A stretch of 64,000 bases of DNA, from assembly GCA_008508345.1 (NCBI GenBank), contig QNGE01000939.1, positions 62,001-126,000 of the forward strand. The letters run 5' to 3'. This document shows positions 1 to 12,139 of this stretch, in pieces. The notes under the pieces were generated by a model. It did no database searches. It saw only the letters and a program-made list of their open reading frames with translations, and was not told the origin of the DNA. This stretch comes from Paragonimus westermani. Taxonomy: Eukaryota; Platyhelminthes; Trematoda; Plagiorchiida; Troglotrematidae. The translations under genes were made by a program, and so were the position numbers. Within the stretch, counting starts at the first letter, position 1. Each line of letters starts with the position of its first letter.

Positions 1-39
1 TAGAAATAATAAAATAACACCAAACGGAAGAGCTGAAAA

Positions 40-680
40 TAGTGTGAATGCAACTAAGCCATTAACCCACACAAGCCGCCATCTCGAATAGCCTTTCTAA
101 CCAGCGATTTGAGTGGGTACGATGACCCCAGCCAGGCAAGTGACACCTACCCACTTTGCTCAGTGGTGCAGTCAGGGTCTTCATACCTCGTGACCACGAA
201 GTTGCTTAACTACCATGCAGTTTCACCTAACTGTTGGTTGTTTCTGTAAATAAAATGCCAAGAAAGGTAGACGAACACATAGCATGCGGAATACGTGACC
301 CAGCCACCACAAGCTGTGCAATATGAGTTGCTGACCAACTGATCGTGCATCCTAAGCATTTTGGAATAGGAGCCGGCAAACGACCGTATTGCTCGTGCGA
401 TCAGTTTACTTCATTTGAACCAGTTGGCAGAGACAAAGATGGTTAAACACAGCAAGTTTGTTAACATCTTCGTCGCGTACAGGTTACGTTTACGAAGCAT
501 AAAGCAAAACAGAATATACACAAACAGTATATACTCCTCTGTCCGGCGACAACCGAACATCTTTTTCACGCCAAAGATGACGCAGTTTGATATGGGCAAC
601 TCGTGTCTCTGCCATCCTTGCTAACCAGCAATACTACAAGCTGACGAGATAGTGTTACCGACGTTTATGACAGTTTCCAC
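40..680 (-). pseudogene. LINE ORF C-terminal region (L1)
   Basis: Below the RT the minus strand continues into the conserved LINE tail. It reads GNTISSACSI near 650, then RHLWREKDVRLS, VYSVLLYASKTWPV, and the late block HSLWWLGHVFRM near 270-320. After that come RLPFLAF and a weakly preserved GWG-like stretch down to about 40. At least three frames and several stops are involved. In related flatworm LINEs this region follows the RT thumb and carries the LGHVLRM motif. Its presence shows the insertion kept its 3' half, as expected for target-primed reverse transcription. Confidence 0.8.
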
Positions 681-799
681 AGTCTAAAGCGGCCAGCCTG
701 AAATGAAGAAGGTAGGAGAAGGAATGCCCCGGTCTTTAGATAACACTGTACACTTTGAAAATGTAAAGCGTATTCCATACAAACCAACCCGGCCACTCA

Positions 800-1733
800 G
801 TTCAGCATGGTCTGCGTATCCTTGGTAGAGGGGCTAAACAAGAAAATGTCATCCGCACACTCCATATCGGTCAATCAAGCACCTGAAAGAAGCTCAACAC
901 ACAGCTCCCTGTACTCATCAAGTACGCTTTCTAGAGCGTTGTTCATGACAAAATTGAACAGGAAGTGAGGAGTAGGAAACTTTTGGAGAAAACCATCAGA
1001 ATTAATGGACAACCGAGAGAGCTATCCATAAACTCTCAATCTGCTTCCAGAGTGAGCACACAGTGATTTTAACTGATTGACATGCTTCCCCGCTACTCCC
1101 TTGCGAAAAGAGCTGTTCCAGAGGACGTAACAAGCAACCGAATCAAAAGCAGTCGTTATGTATCACAACAACACGACCGCCGGCTGCCTAAAAGAGTCGC
1201 TGGGTAGAAAGGTGATCAAAGCATGTCCGGCCAGGGTGGAATCCCGCCTGATCTTCACGTGTTTGACTTTCTCTGGGCTTAGTGAGCCGACGTAAAGTGG
1301 GTCAAATGAGTAAAGTGGACGCAGCAGACACGAGATTGACCCTCTGTGGTTGTCACAAAGACTTCGGAATCCCTTTTTGAAAACAGGAATTACCACTGAT
1401 AAACACCAATCACGAGGTAACACTTCAGTCTCCCAAATCCTCTGGAGGAGTTTCGTCGGTTCTGATATCAACCCCTCCCTGTCATCATTTAAAACAGATA
1501 GAAAGGGAAGGTCTGTTCCAGGAGCATTACTTTCCAATAATTTGAGCTCAAGGTCCACTTTTGTTTCTGACAGGGGACTGTTTGGAAATCAATAACATGA
1601 CCCCCTTGTTCATATGGCCTGGTTGAGGCCAGCTGAACTGCTCTTCAACATGTCTTGCCCACCTGTCAAGTCGACGCGATAGGCGGGTGATAGGCGAATC
1701 AAGTTTTTCACATATGGTTTCAAACCAAATCAA
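800..1733 (-). pseudogene. LINE reverse transcriptase pseudogene (L1)
   Basis: RT motifs appear in family order on the minus strand. They are the linker EEQFSWPQ near 1,640; W-x-x-x-VLPRDW and SVVIPVFKKG followed by CDNHRGSIS near 1,340-1,430; the catalytic-D block TTAFDSV with LWNSSFRKGV near 1,100-1,160; HFLFNFVMN near 930; and the active-site box MECADDIFLFS near 840-870. In the box the usual F/Y-A-D-D is present as CADD, so both aspartates survive. A frameshift falls between the AFDSV block and the FLFNFV block, a stop follows the HFLFNFV segment, and another frame is needed for YGIRFTFSKC near 780. The enzyme would have primed reverse transcription at the target site; this copy cannot make a full protein. 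Confidence 0.85.
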
Positions 1734-2010
1734 CGGCCAGTGTACCCACGAATCAGTGAATAAAACTTCCTGCGACTCCCAGATAAAGACGCTTTTCCCA
1801 TCTTTCTCGACGGTTAGACCAAGTGGTGCTCATGTTCTTTGCGCAAGCCTTTATTCAGCTTGCGTTTAAGTTCTCGATGATTGTCACCACATTTAGAACT
1901 AGGTGGAATCGAGCGACGTATATTCGTGAGTTTTATAAACGTGACAGAAATCCAGTTCTTATTGAGTAACTCACTGGTTAGGCCACAACGAGTTAAAATC
2001 AAAGAGCTCT

Positions 2011-4243
2011 CAGTTTCGCGAAACCAAAAGCATTAGAGATCATCCTCCGAGTACCGAACGCTAGGTATGTGGTCAAGTCAACGATAGCACTCTAATCTGC
2101 AGAGATCAACAGATTAACTTTGATGTCTTTAAACAGGCCGGCAAAATGAGTTCATTGGAACGGGAGGTATTTTTCACATGAAAATGCCTGAAAAACATTG
2201 GCAATGCACACGCCTGCACCAGTACTTGAGAGTAGCATACGTGTGAGATATTTAATCAAAACCAGAAAGTTATTTTATTCTGTACCATCCGCGGATATTA
2301 AAGAGCATGGGCTGATTTTGCATGCATAATCGTGTTAGGTTCTGCATGAAATGTCCCCTTATGTGGCTTAGGAACCGGTGCCTTGCGACCAGAATATTTC
2401 CAGATGTTCCGTCCTTGATGGGCGTTATCTCCGCACAACTGTTCACGTGTGGCGGAATGACTAGTTCAGCAAATACATCTATCTACAAGAAGAACCAACA
2501 AGACTGAGGTTTAGCTCTAGCAAACCAAGTGTGATCTCCAAGACTACTGCTACCCAGATACATCTTTTCATACCCAACTTGTGTAAGCCGCAGTTTGTTA
2601 CTAGAAAGGAATAGGGCGACCCGAAAGTTATTTGGAACCAGCTCGCAATACGAATGGGCTTTCCTCTAGGGTTACGGGATCACGAAGCTACAGCGTGTGC
2701 GATCAGAGGAGCCATCAGATATGGTCGCGGATCGCAATCAGTGGTATCTGTCTAGCAATGCTTTTATGTACTGACCTTTGCGTTTAGTCATCACTCATCC
2801 ATTTCTCTTCTCCATTCCTTTTAACGTGGTGAAACATATCATGCATGTTTAGTGGGACGCATGGTACGGGAACGGACATGAAACCACGCAACCTGGAAAT
2901 GGTGAAATGCATCAGTATATTTGAGTTGTGATCACTTCCTCAAGCAGACTCCCGTCAGTATGACTCTGTGCGATGGCTGATATCGTAAACAGCCAAAAAA
3001 GTTACAAATCAGTGGATTCTCAACAGAGAGGACGCTTTGCGTGGACGGTGGAAAACCCAAACGTTAGAAGTATCAGTGCTGAGCTACTGTGTGGACAGCG
3101 TGCTGCTTTTGTAAGCCGAACCAGGATTCCGCAGATGAGGCTCAAAATGTCAGACTGTGGAGTGTAACGCAGGGAACGTGTGAGCGCTCACCAAAGTGAT
3201 GGCAAGAGAGTACTGAGTAGGGAGAAAGCCTTATTTATATTGGCTACCATCGAAGTCTCGTAGCTAACACGGTGGGTCCACCTTGCAGGTGTAAGTGAAC
3301 ATGAGCAGCGATTGTTGGAAATGTACAGTCGAAGAATAGCTTTAAGTAGGGTGAGTCACGCCTTGCAACCATTAGACAGGACAGAAAGTACGGCCATAGA
3401 GCACACTGGCTCCTCCCACGAAGGCCTCGATCTATCTGTTGTCAGAAACAGCGCAGGCTGACAAACGTTGTGTGGTTTTAACAGGACGACTTTTTACGCT
3501 TTACTCACGCTCCACCACCAACCACTCAACCAACCAGGTAGGCAAAACTAAGCGTAGGAGCAAAACAAGTCGTCAACAAGAACAAGCGTAAGCACAAGTT
3601 AGCATCCGTAGACAGTGTAACAAAGTTTGGCACTGAGGCCTAACAGTTGTGCAACCATGGGAGAGGAGAAAATAAATCTTACTCTAAAGACAAAAAGAAG
3701 ATAATACAATAGGGTTACTGTATAAAAAAATCTCGTGTCTAAACTCAAACATTCTACATCAGTGTACCCAAACAATGTGAACAGTCCAACTGCAGGTGGG
3801 GAGTAATGCAGCGCCTGTGAAATTATTCCCTCATGACCCACTTCTAAGGCTCAGCATCTGTATTTACGTCATAGAGAATTTAACCCAACAACAGCAAGTC
3901 ATACCACGGAGTTCTACAAACCAGCACTTATCATAACACATCCTACCACCGGCTCTGTGGGTCACGAATTTCCTAGTCCGAGAATGGAACCCGACCTAGA
4001 GTGATTAACCGCCTGGTATCATTCATTCCTCAAAGCCACACTATCGGATATCCACCGAAAACCTTACGCTTATCACCTACGTCATTGGCGTGGTACTTGA
4101 AACGGGATTTAAATGGCTGACATCTCTGGTGCATGGTCCAACCGCCACAATGTACGCATCCGTGGAGATGGAATGTGTGGACTCGTTCGTTGCTCACTGC
4201 CAAATTTTTATCGTTTGACTTGATTGTCTAGTGCCCGCTAGCC
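2011..4243. other. Unassigned interval
   Basis: About 2.2 kb above the LINE holds only short open frames (longest about 80 codons, 3,599-3,841 minus, hydrophobic) with no motif I recognise. A CCA/CAA-rich stretch lies at 3,519-3,540. The LINE endonuclease would be expected just above 2,010 on the minus strand, but none of its motifs could be read. Confidence 0.5.
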
Positions 4244-5650
4244 GTGCGACGTATTCGGCTGAAAGCAAACATGAATCATCTCAGATTTGAGGGTGGTTCA
4301 CGTTCTCACTCTCGTGCGGGTACGCGTCGCATCATAAAACCAAACCCACTTTCACAACAGCTTGATAAGAACGCACAAGTTAGATTGACTGAGATCGCTC
4401 AATCTTTGAAAAGATATGACTCTATTTCATTCCCCATGCCATCTTACTATTTGTGAGGCCACCTTAGTAAACATACCGGACCACAACCACTATGATCTCG
4501 TTAATTGGCAACGGATGCACACAAAGGAAGCGGTCTCGTAGAAGCACTTCGCGACTGCCAACTGCACGGTGCATCCTAAAGTAACTGATTGAACGCAAGA
4601 TACTGCCTAGCGTCCCCTGTACTGTTTATCAACGGTCTGGTGGCAAAAACTAGTCGGAGGTAGTCAAGATCAGTCAATTTTCCACCAGACAGGAGGTCAT
4701 CACCGGGATTCTGTAAGCGTCCTAAAAGATCAACCGTTCGTTTGTTCATACCAAGAATGAACAAAAACGATTAAATTGGACCAGCTGAACGTACGCCGCT
4801 CTCGGTACTAAGTATGGTAGAGTTTCCTCTGTAGGTTCTAACCTAAGCTAACGTGTGAGAATAAGGTGTCGACAAAACGTTTACATATTTGGTCAGCACA
4901 CTCCTGTGTTGTAGACGGAAGGCCGCTGAAAGCAAACGTTAATGCATTACAGAACTACACCATCACAAACGCAGACATTCAACAGTATGCAATGATTGTA
5001 CGTGTTATTGTCCGGATGATCAATATTCCACATGTCAGTTATTTCGGTTTCCGACATCCGTCCATGGTTTCCATTCTACAAAACGATATTCACTCTGTCC
5101 CTATTTCATATGAACCATGAGACTAATCCCCTGTGGGGTGAGTTAATCTATTTATTGTCCACCGATACCAGTAGGCAGTTACATTTCAACAAAAGGCTTG
5201 CTCTTCCTCCACATCCTTGTTGGCGAAATATCTTGGACCCCTTGCGTGACTCACTAGACGTTCAATGTTTATTTTCAGGTGCTTTTTCAGAGGGGAATAC
5301 CACCCTCTCAACCGTGTTGCTTCGAAATTTAAAGGATGAAAGTTTGAATTACACATGCCGGTACAGGACGAATCATTATCTGCGTTTCTCTAGAGTCTAC
5401 CTCCGTGCATGAATAAGCACACGAAATATGATTGACACAAGATCCGGAATAAAAACTGGAACCAGGCTAACGCCTCTGCGATATTCACAGCAGCTTCTGA
5501 TTTTGTATATGGAAATGGGAACTAATATGAACGAGTACCAATTCAAACGTCCGAGATGTCTGCGGTTGATGGAAGTCACACAAAGGCAGACTCCTGTTTG
5601 ACTATTCATATAAGGTGGCGCTGGCTTGGAGAGCTGTGGCATGAGACGGT
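4244..5650. other. Unassigned open frames
   Basis: This interval holds plus-strand frames of 70, 84 and 126 codons (4,244-4,456, 4,866-5,120, 5,032-5,412) and a minus frame of 81 codons (5,397-5,642). The 126-codon frame has no low-complexity bias but matches no family I can name. It has no convincing splice borders. It could be decayed transposon sequence or chance. Confidence 0.3.
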
Positions 5651-8600
5651 GCCTAACAGTTACTGATTTTGGTGGAGACGACAGACGCTAACTCGAAAAC
5701 CAATGTGTCCAGATAGCGAGACAGTAATCCCAGGTGTTCAAGTTTCGCTGCGGAAAACTGTCTTCACAGACATATCCAACGAACTGTATGACAAAATCTG
5801 TAGTAAGTGGGGTGTGAGGAAAATCAATTCAAGTACACTGGTAAAACCGGGAGTCAGTAAACTTATCTTTCAAAGAGAGCAGTACTAACGACTTGGGCTT
5901 ACGGTTGATTCGAAGGATTGGGCCGTGTCATACAGTGTTGATAATTATGCCAAAAAGCAGCCATCTGCGCAAAATCATTGAACAAACGAAAGGTATCTGG
6001 TGGGAAACGCTTACTTAACAAACCTACATAACTGACCTCCACATCCGTTACCAACGGGTGAAACAAAGAATAAAATTTATTGTATACAAAACAGCATGTG
6101 GTTGTCGGTTACATGATACCCAGAAGAAAGACTTTAGCAGCATGGACAGAAACGACAAACTTGTTCGTAGCGCTGTGCTACTTATAATTTATTGAGTAAA
6201 AACGCGTTGAACACAACGCCCAAAGTTTTGACAACATCCGCACTGCCAAACACCTTTGAAATTCGATTGAATCTCTTTAAGGAGTAGCAATGGAATCGCG
6301 TTCATTCACATGATTTAATCCCACCTCCTTCAAAAAAATGCAATTTCAACACAACCTAGGCTACCATCTGGGTCCACTAGCTTACCAAAAGGGCAAACAC
6401 GAGCACCCGTATCAACGTGAAACGAGGCGGGTGATAGATGAGAGATACCTATGAGATAATGAAGAAAACAGAGTGCGGATGAGTGCGACCGCTTTATCAA
6501 GATAAGCGTTCGAACGCTACAGGGGCATACTCTTAGACACAACATGAATTTAAGACATAATGAAGGATTGTTAGTAAATGATGAAGGTTGATGAAGAAAA
6601 TCCATGTGATTTATAGGAATTAGTTAAGAAACCTTAAATACACCAGTGAGAATCATTTCAAGGTAAGAATGGGTGTACGCGGTAGAAAACACAGGTGAAA
6701 TCCATGACCGCAAGTAGGGGCGAAAAACATGAAGTGATGAAACTATCAACAGGTGGACGAGGACACATGCTCACGAGTTGTGTGAGGGCACGAGAAATCC
6801 CAGGCGGCAGGCCAAAGAAAGAGCCATCAGAGCCTTTGTATGAAGGTTTTGATCCAGAAGCCGACGGGCTCGGAGGCTTCAACATTGCCATTTACAAAGA
6901 CGGTTCACAGTTGCCCAATTAGACATCAATAAGACATAAATACAGTCTACGAAAACAAACTTTACAACAACCCATCAAGAAAGGGGATGTCCAGGAAGTG
7001 GTGACGATCTGAAGCAAACCCGTCATCAGACTTTGAGTTGGGTTATGTCTAATGGAAGGTTATCGTCTGTCATCAGCACCTTAAGTGAGTCAAGACAGTT
7101 TTAGCTACATTCTTCCTATCGATACACACTTTCGACAGACAAAATCCTAGAGCGTGTTCATGAAGCCTGTACATAAGATGACTTCAAAACACTTTCAACC
7201 AGTATACCCTTAATAACAGAATGAACGGACGACAGCCGTCTAATTTGAAAGAATGCACGAAGCTTGAAACACCCTTATTATTTTGGAGACTTCCGTTCAT
7301 CAAGCTGGATTGATCATTCCATCTAATACGGCGTTATTGTAAGACCATCGGTATTTCATGCTTGCTTTCGCTCTCAAATCTAAACCGTTGAAAGTCACCA
7401 AGAGTTTGACATAAACTTTGATTAATATCAACCTCAGTATTACGTTTTTCTGTGGAAGGCCATGTTCAATGCCAATGTACAAGCCGCACTGTTCGTTTTT
7501 GACCATAAATGCTTTCAAAGCATGAACAGTTACTGGTGACGCGGGGCAGCGAAAGCCGTGAAGAATCTGTCCAGTAAATGATGCCTCATTCTCATTTGCA
7601 GCTCGGATGTTTGTTTGCAAGGTATAGGCACCTTGATGTTGAATATTTGAGTATAGACGTAGTTACTTTCAGTAGTTAGGTCCCTTCCCGTCCCCTTCTT
7701 TTTCCCTCTCTCTTCCTATATAGGGTTTACTTTCCTTTATGGTTGTGGTAGTTAAGCATTAGTGTGAACTGGTGAAAATGTTACGTTAATAATGGCGAAG
7801 TTTTCCGACGTGTTCTCGAGAGAAAACAGACTCTAACAAATACAGACCAGGAAAATTGCGTATCGCTCTAGGAGAGTAGAATCCGCGCCGACAGTGGATG
7901 GCAAACATTGGACGAATTGTAGGCCATATAATCAAGGCTTCAAGCGAACACGATGCGGACACTGAAAAAGATTGCTGGTGAGGATGCGTAAAATAGTTGG
8001 AAATTGGTGACACCTAAAAAACATTCCTTCGTTCACGTGCCGGCACAGGCTTTGATAGCTAGACACCGCTTACGAACAACAACCCATCGCTTGCTACGCC
8101 GTGTCTTGTTCGCGAAGGGTGAAGTGAGCTGAGGGCAGTAGTATGGTGGTCAGTTTAGAAAATCTGTTTGCAGCTTGAAGGCTTAGATGTTAAAAATTGT
8201 ACAGCTCTTCGAATTAGATGCGGAAGTTAATTAACAGCCTTGGATGATAAGGGTGTCTGACACGGCGCAGTGCGGGAGTTGATGACGCTCGCATTAAGAA
8301 TCCCTATTTAGCCACAATCAACAATTTCCTGCTCATTTAATAAGAAGGGAAGAAGGGAGAAGTATGACTGTCTTGTTGTCTCCAGCGATCAACACGCGTG
8401 GTCGACGCTAGACGGCCCATGGTACCTCGGTCCTGTCGGTTTGTTTAATTCAATATCAATGCAGCAACTGCTGACCTGCAAGCCAATCACTGAAGGCAGG
8501 TTGTAGCGCCGACCTTGGGGATTACAGTGACAATGGCAGAGAAAAGTATGAGTCCAACTGTGTTCTAAGCACATGAGAAACTAGCAAAGCTTTGAAGCTA

Positions 8601-9815
8601 TCACTGAAGCAGACGTTAACGACCTCCGAAAGAAGATTGCCCCAGGGATTATCAACCTCATGAGGGAAGAATTGTTACCCGACGGCGGAGTGTGTAAACC
8701 TGTCTAATATGCTCACGTTGGCCGTTGTCATCCGTTACGCAGCGCATCGTGTACAATGAACCGCTCAACGAGAGCTACACGAATTGACCGAAATTCAAGT
8801 GGATATATATTACGAATCTCAAGTCGAGATACTCAGGTGACATATTCTAAGTACATGGCTAATCAAATTACAAGCTTAACCCGTTTTTAAGGCACTATAC
8901 ATATATGTAGTCGTATGTATTACAGATTCACTGTAGCTATGAAATCATATATGTACATATTTACAAACCAGAAACCCTATTGCGAAGTTATAGGGTATTC
9001 TGAAACTAACTGGATGTCTGAATAGGTCTACATACACAACGGCGTAGGATTTGTAGCGACTATAATAAATGATATTTTGATAGTCGCATTCATCTGTACA
9101 TTTTCCATGATTTTCCTTTTGTACCTTCTTTTGTTTTAGTCAAGCTACCCATTTTGTAACATCCGTCCCGGGGCTAAAAACACAACTCGCTCCGTGCCTC
9201 GCTAGCTTGACGTGTCTCTCTGTACTCTCTATTTTCCAGGGTCGGTAATAATATACGAAGTCAACGCGTTAAGACTTGGCTTTTCACTGTTGATCGATTG
9301 TCGATAGTGCTAACTGACAGGGTTGTATTTTGTTGGATCATTTCCAACAGATTATTGCACATAGTCCTGAGTGGTTCTTAGGGCATTCAGTTACATAACA
9401 AAATCCATAATACAGTTTTTCTGAGAGCCCAATGCGTTTATCCAAGGACCTTGGGTATTGTTAGAGTCGGTTCGAAGTGAACTACGTCACTGCAGTGACA
9501 GACAGCGATCATGATTGCTGTACGTCACATTTCGTGAGGTGTCCCCTAAAAACATCAAGTGTGGGCCGGCTTATTACGAAAGCATTTTTCAGTTTCATAA
9601 ACGTTACGAACTCTTAAGTATCTACCAGGGTATAGCCCGTAGTTTGACAGTATGAAAGAAGCATCAGATTGTCGGAGGTCGTACGCACTCAGTTACCACC
9701 CGTTACAGTGTACACGACGTTGTATGCTTTATATATTTTTTTACGTCCATGTGCCCTGACCATGTTACTGTAGCAAACATCATACACAACCGGAATATGT
9801 ATAATATAACAAAAA
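5651..9815. other. Unassigned interval with one AT-rich patch
   Basis: No domain was recognised over about 4.2 kb. The longest frames are 106 codons (7,300-7,620 minus) and 91 codons (6,330-6,605 minus), both without motifs. A patch rich in TATATG/TACATA steps lies at about 8,890-8,960. A pyrimidine-rich run lies at 7,681-7,718. Confidence 0.45.
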
Positions 9816-9822
9816 CACTTAC

Positions 9823-10057
9823 TCCATAGACTTGACGAACTAAGGTTGAGATATCCCGGACTTTTCACGCAGTTTTCACGCTGAACACTGTTTGAGAACG
9901 AACTTCGATTACGGTCTTGCATTTCGTTGACGGAGCGCATAGGAGTGTCATTTGGAAATGTACCGGCCTGGTCACGATATGTAAGAGATAAATCTGGAAT
10001 AATTCTACTATCGTACGACTTATATTCTCTCATGTTGTAATTATTCCTCACATCCAT
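9823..10057 (-). CDS. Candidate coding exon, unknown product
   Basis: A minus-strand frame opens at an ATG at 10,057 (Met-Asp-Val-Arg-Asn) and stays open for 78 codons with ordinary codon use. It reaches a sequence that matches the metazoan splice donor consensus well: TGGA followed by GTAAGTG, with the GT at 9,821-9,822. After the donor the translation becomes hydrophobic and poor, as expected for intron. The predicted peptide is polar, rich in Ser, Arg and Asn, with no known domain or membrane segment. No acceptor with a good pyrimidine tract was found upstream, so this would have to be a first exon, or the frame is chance. It does not resemble any transposon protein in the window. No partner exon was identified. 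Confidence 0.25.
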
Positions 10058-10170
10058 TGATAAGTTCGATGAAATAAGCAATGGAATTCATAACGCCACC
10101 CATCCACAGAAAGTCCGATGATATTCAAAAACACCCCCGCACAAACAGTGCCAATTAATTGATGAGATCA

Positions 10171-10197
10171 AATAAAGATTTCAATTTCAATTTCAGA
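10171..10197 (+). repeat. Non-LTR retrotransposon-type 3' tail
   Basis: AATAAA is followed within two bases by three imperfect ATTTCA units. A polyadenylation signal running into a short simple repeat is the usual 3' end of RTE/CR1 elements and of SINEs mobilised by them. No coding remnant of the parent element was seen just upstream. Confidence 0.35.
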
Positions 10198-10204
10198 TGA
10201 ATCA

Positions 10205-10285
10205 GGGGTTCCGTGGCTCATTGGGTGGTGGACGGAAGTAGAAGCGGCAGCTTTCGAAGGTTTCGTCTCCCCATGCAATGAATCT
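10205..10285 (+). mobile_element. Possible tRNA-derived SINE head
   Basis: The sequence contains an A-box-like TGGCTCATTGGG at 10,214 and a B-box-like GGTTTCGTCTCC at 10,259. The 45-base spacing is close to the spacing of the two internal promoter boxes in tRNA genes. The 5' part begins GGGGTTCCG and the 3' part runs into CCCC, but no cloverleaf could be closed, so it is not a working tRNA gene. The B box carries an extra base compared with the consensus. RNA polymerase III would have transcribed the parent SINE from these boxes. Confidence 0.4.
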
Positions 10286-10289
10286 CTGT

Positions 10290-11639
10290 AACACAGGATA
10301 AGCTATGAGGTTTTCTTAAGTTTAACTACCGATGCTTCATTTTTGTACGACAACGCTCTCACGGCAATCTTGCACGTTGTTCATGCTAATTATAATGACA
10401 TTGCAGTATAATGCCAAATTTGTTGACGCCAGCCTGCTCTCCTCTTTGTTGCGCAGTCACTTGACCATACTACACGGATCTTTCATCCATTTTTTTATCC
10501 ATCGTACCGCAAACATCGTTGCAGCTTCGACCGTACTTCAATAGCTCACAGTAACTCCGCAATATCCCCACGTCCCGGACACTGATAAGCTAGAACATTG
10601 TAGTGGTCATCTTGAACACCTGTGAACACCTTCTCTGGATCCAATACTTTGAGTAACTTACCTTGCTCGTACCCTGTAACTCTCCCGTTTTATTCGATCG
10701 TTTTGTTGTCACTGATAGCCTAGTGAGATGCACTTGCAGTTACTTAGGCTACTCGTTAAATCGTTCTTGCGTACCATAAATTTGCGACGCTGAGCTAATC
10801 AACTTCTTACTCTTTTCCGTCGCCACAGGTCAACGAACTCGCAGTATTTTCACGCTGCGCTTGTGTTTATTCCTCGAAGTTCTGTTCACTTACCACAATG
10901 GTGAGGGTGTTCGCTGCTTCTGTAATTTTGCGTGCTACCAGGTCTGACCACGACAAAGTAACTGAGCAGCTTACCACATCCGTGCACACTGAACTGCCTG
11001 GATTTGGAATCAAAATCCTCCGTCTATAGTTTAGAAAAATTAAAACTCTCCTTCGATCGAGTCGCACTAAGTCGTAAGCCATGATGTGTCCGATACAGTT
11101 CAGTCCATCACTACCCAGGTGGTTAAAGAAGTGTCGGATGTTACCGACAACATTCCTGTAAATGCACAAAAAACTGGAGGTTGCCTTAATTACCCGGGAA
11201 GGTAGTTCTGAGTTGGAGTGAGATGACCGGGAGCCCTCCTAGCTCCTACAACCCACAAAGCACCCTTCAAGATGCAGAAAGACGGATGACACCATTTGTG
11301 GACACCTGTGGATGAGATATTCATCAACATCAACCTGGGAGGTTTCGGCCACGTTTGGCAGTGCTGTGTTTGTAGGAGAGCTTGAAGAAACAGCTGACGA
11401 AATATGGGACGTTCAGCGCTACCAGATACAGTTGTCAGCCAAACTCATGATGAACTGTGATATCACAAGGAGGTTTCGATCGAACAGGTCCAGCCATTTG
11501 CCTGCAGCCTTCGCTGTTGATCGCAAAGGTCACGAAGCCGATCTGGAAATCTGTCTTGACGTCCGACGTTGCTATCATACAACGACCATGGTCATCGTTG
11601 GTGTCACCCTCCGTTCTATCGCTGAGTAAAGAAATACAA
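10290..11639. other. Unassigned interval upstream of gypsy G1
   Basis: The 5' UTR and gag of G1 would be expected here, but no gag motif could be read. A 100-codon minus frame (10,867-11,169) and the first 60 codons of the frame opening at 11,457 have no recognised motif. Confidence 0.4.
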
Positions 11640-11678
11640 TTACGTTCGCATCTTTACTACCCCATCAACAGCACACAG

Positions 11679-12060
11679 AAACTCAGTGACCGACTCGTGA
11701 TGGCGACTGCTTTGCCTGCCGTCTCCCACAAACGCCTTCTCTCCAACACTGCTGACAGGTCCACGGGCTACGACCTCCAATTTCACACCGGCGCCAAGGC
11801 AAGCGCAACTTCATGTGCCACAGGTTACTGTCAAGGCTGTCCACTTATTTCCTCCATGAAAGCCGCTGGTAGAATACCCATACAAACGTGCGGTCGACAT
11901 TCTCTTACCATTGGTCTTGAACTAAGACGTCAGTTTCGCTGGAATTTTTCGGTAGCAGACGCTCAGACCACAATTTTGGGTGCTGACTTCCTACCACCTT
12001 TTGGTCTCCTGGTTGATACTCAGCATCAACGCTTCATGGAAATCGTCAACTGCTTCCACC
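11679..12060 (+). pseudogene. Retropepsin pseudogene (G1)
   Basis: Within the open frame 11,457-12,212, residues 75-90 (KLSDRLVMATALPAVS) resemble the end of a CsRn1-type capsid. Residues 107-113 (LQFHTGA) align with the retropepsin active site, normally D-T-G, here with His for the catalytic Asp. The second half is better kept: GRHSLTIGLELRRQFRW, FSVADAQ, then ILGADFL at about 11,973 and FGLLVD. The capsid tail runs almost directly into the protease, so the nucleocapsid knuckle region is deleted as well. The enzyme would cleave the gag-pol polyprotein; the D-to-H change alone would inactivate it. Confidence 0.75.
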
Positions 12061-12139
12061 GTTTCGATCCTCGTCGCTCAAGGCTTTTGAATCCACCAGC
12101 CCTTCTGGTCCGCTGTTCTGAAAGGACGTTATTTCAAGT

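Larger units (their letters stand above)
1..2010 (-). mobile_element. RTE-like non-LTR retrotransposon (LINE), decayed, L1
   Basis: Reading the minus strand from about 2,010 down to 1 gives, in order, a linker rich in basic residues (RRSIPPSS, then HRELKRKLNKGLRKEHE), the RT and the conserved C-terminal region of an RTE-like LINE. These elements copy their own RNA into a nicked chromosomal site. The order is what an intact element would show, but the frame changes repeatedly and has in-frame stops, so the copy is dead. No apurinic-type endonuclease was recognised above 2,010, so the copy is either 5'-truncated or too decayed there. The 3' end probably lies beyond the left edge of the window. 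RTE-like is preferred over CR1 because of the C-terminal block (RHLWREKDVRLS, then VLLYASKTWPVRDED); the clade call is inference, the LINE call is firm. Confidence 0.85.

Noticed and set aside
10205..10285. A functional tRNA gene
   Set aside because: Internal promoter boxes are present, but acceptor and anticodon stems cannot be paired and the B box has an extra base.
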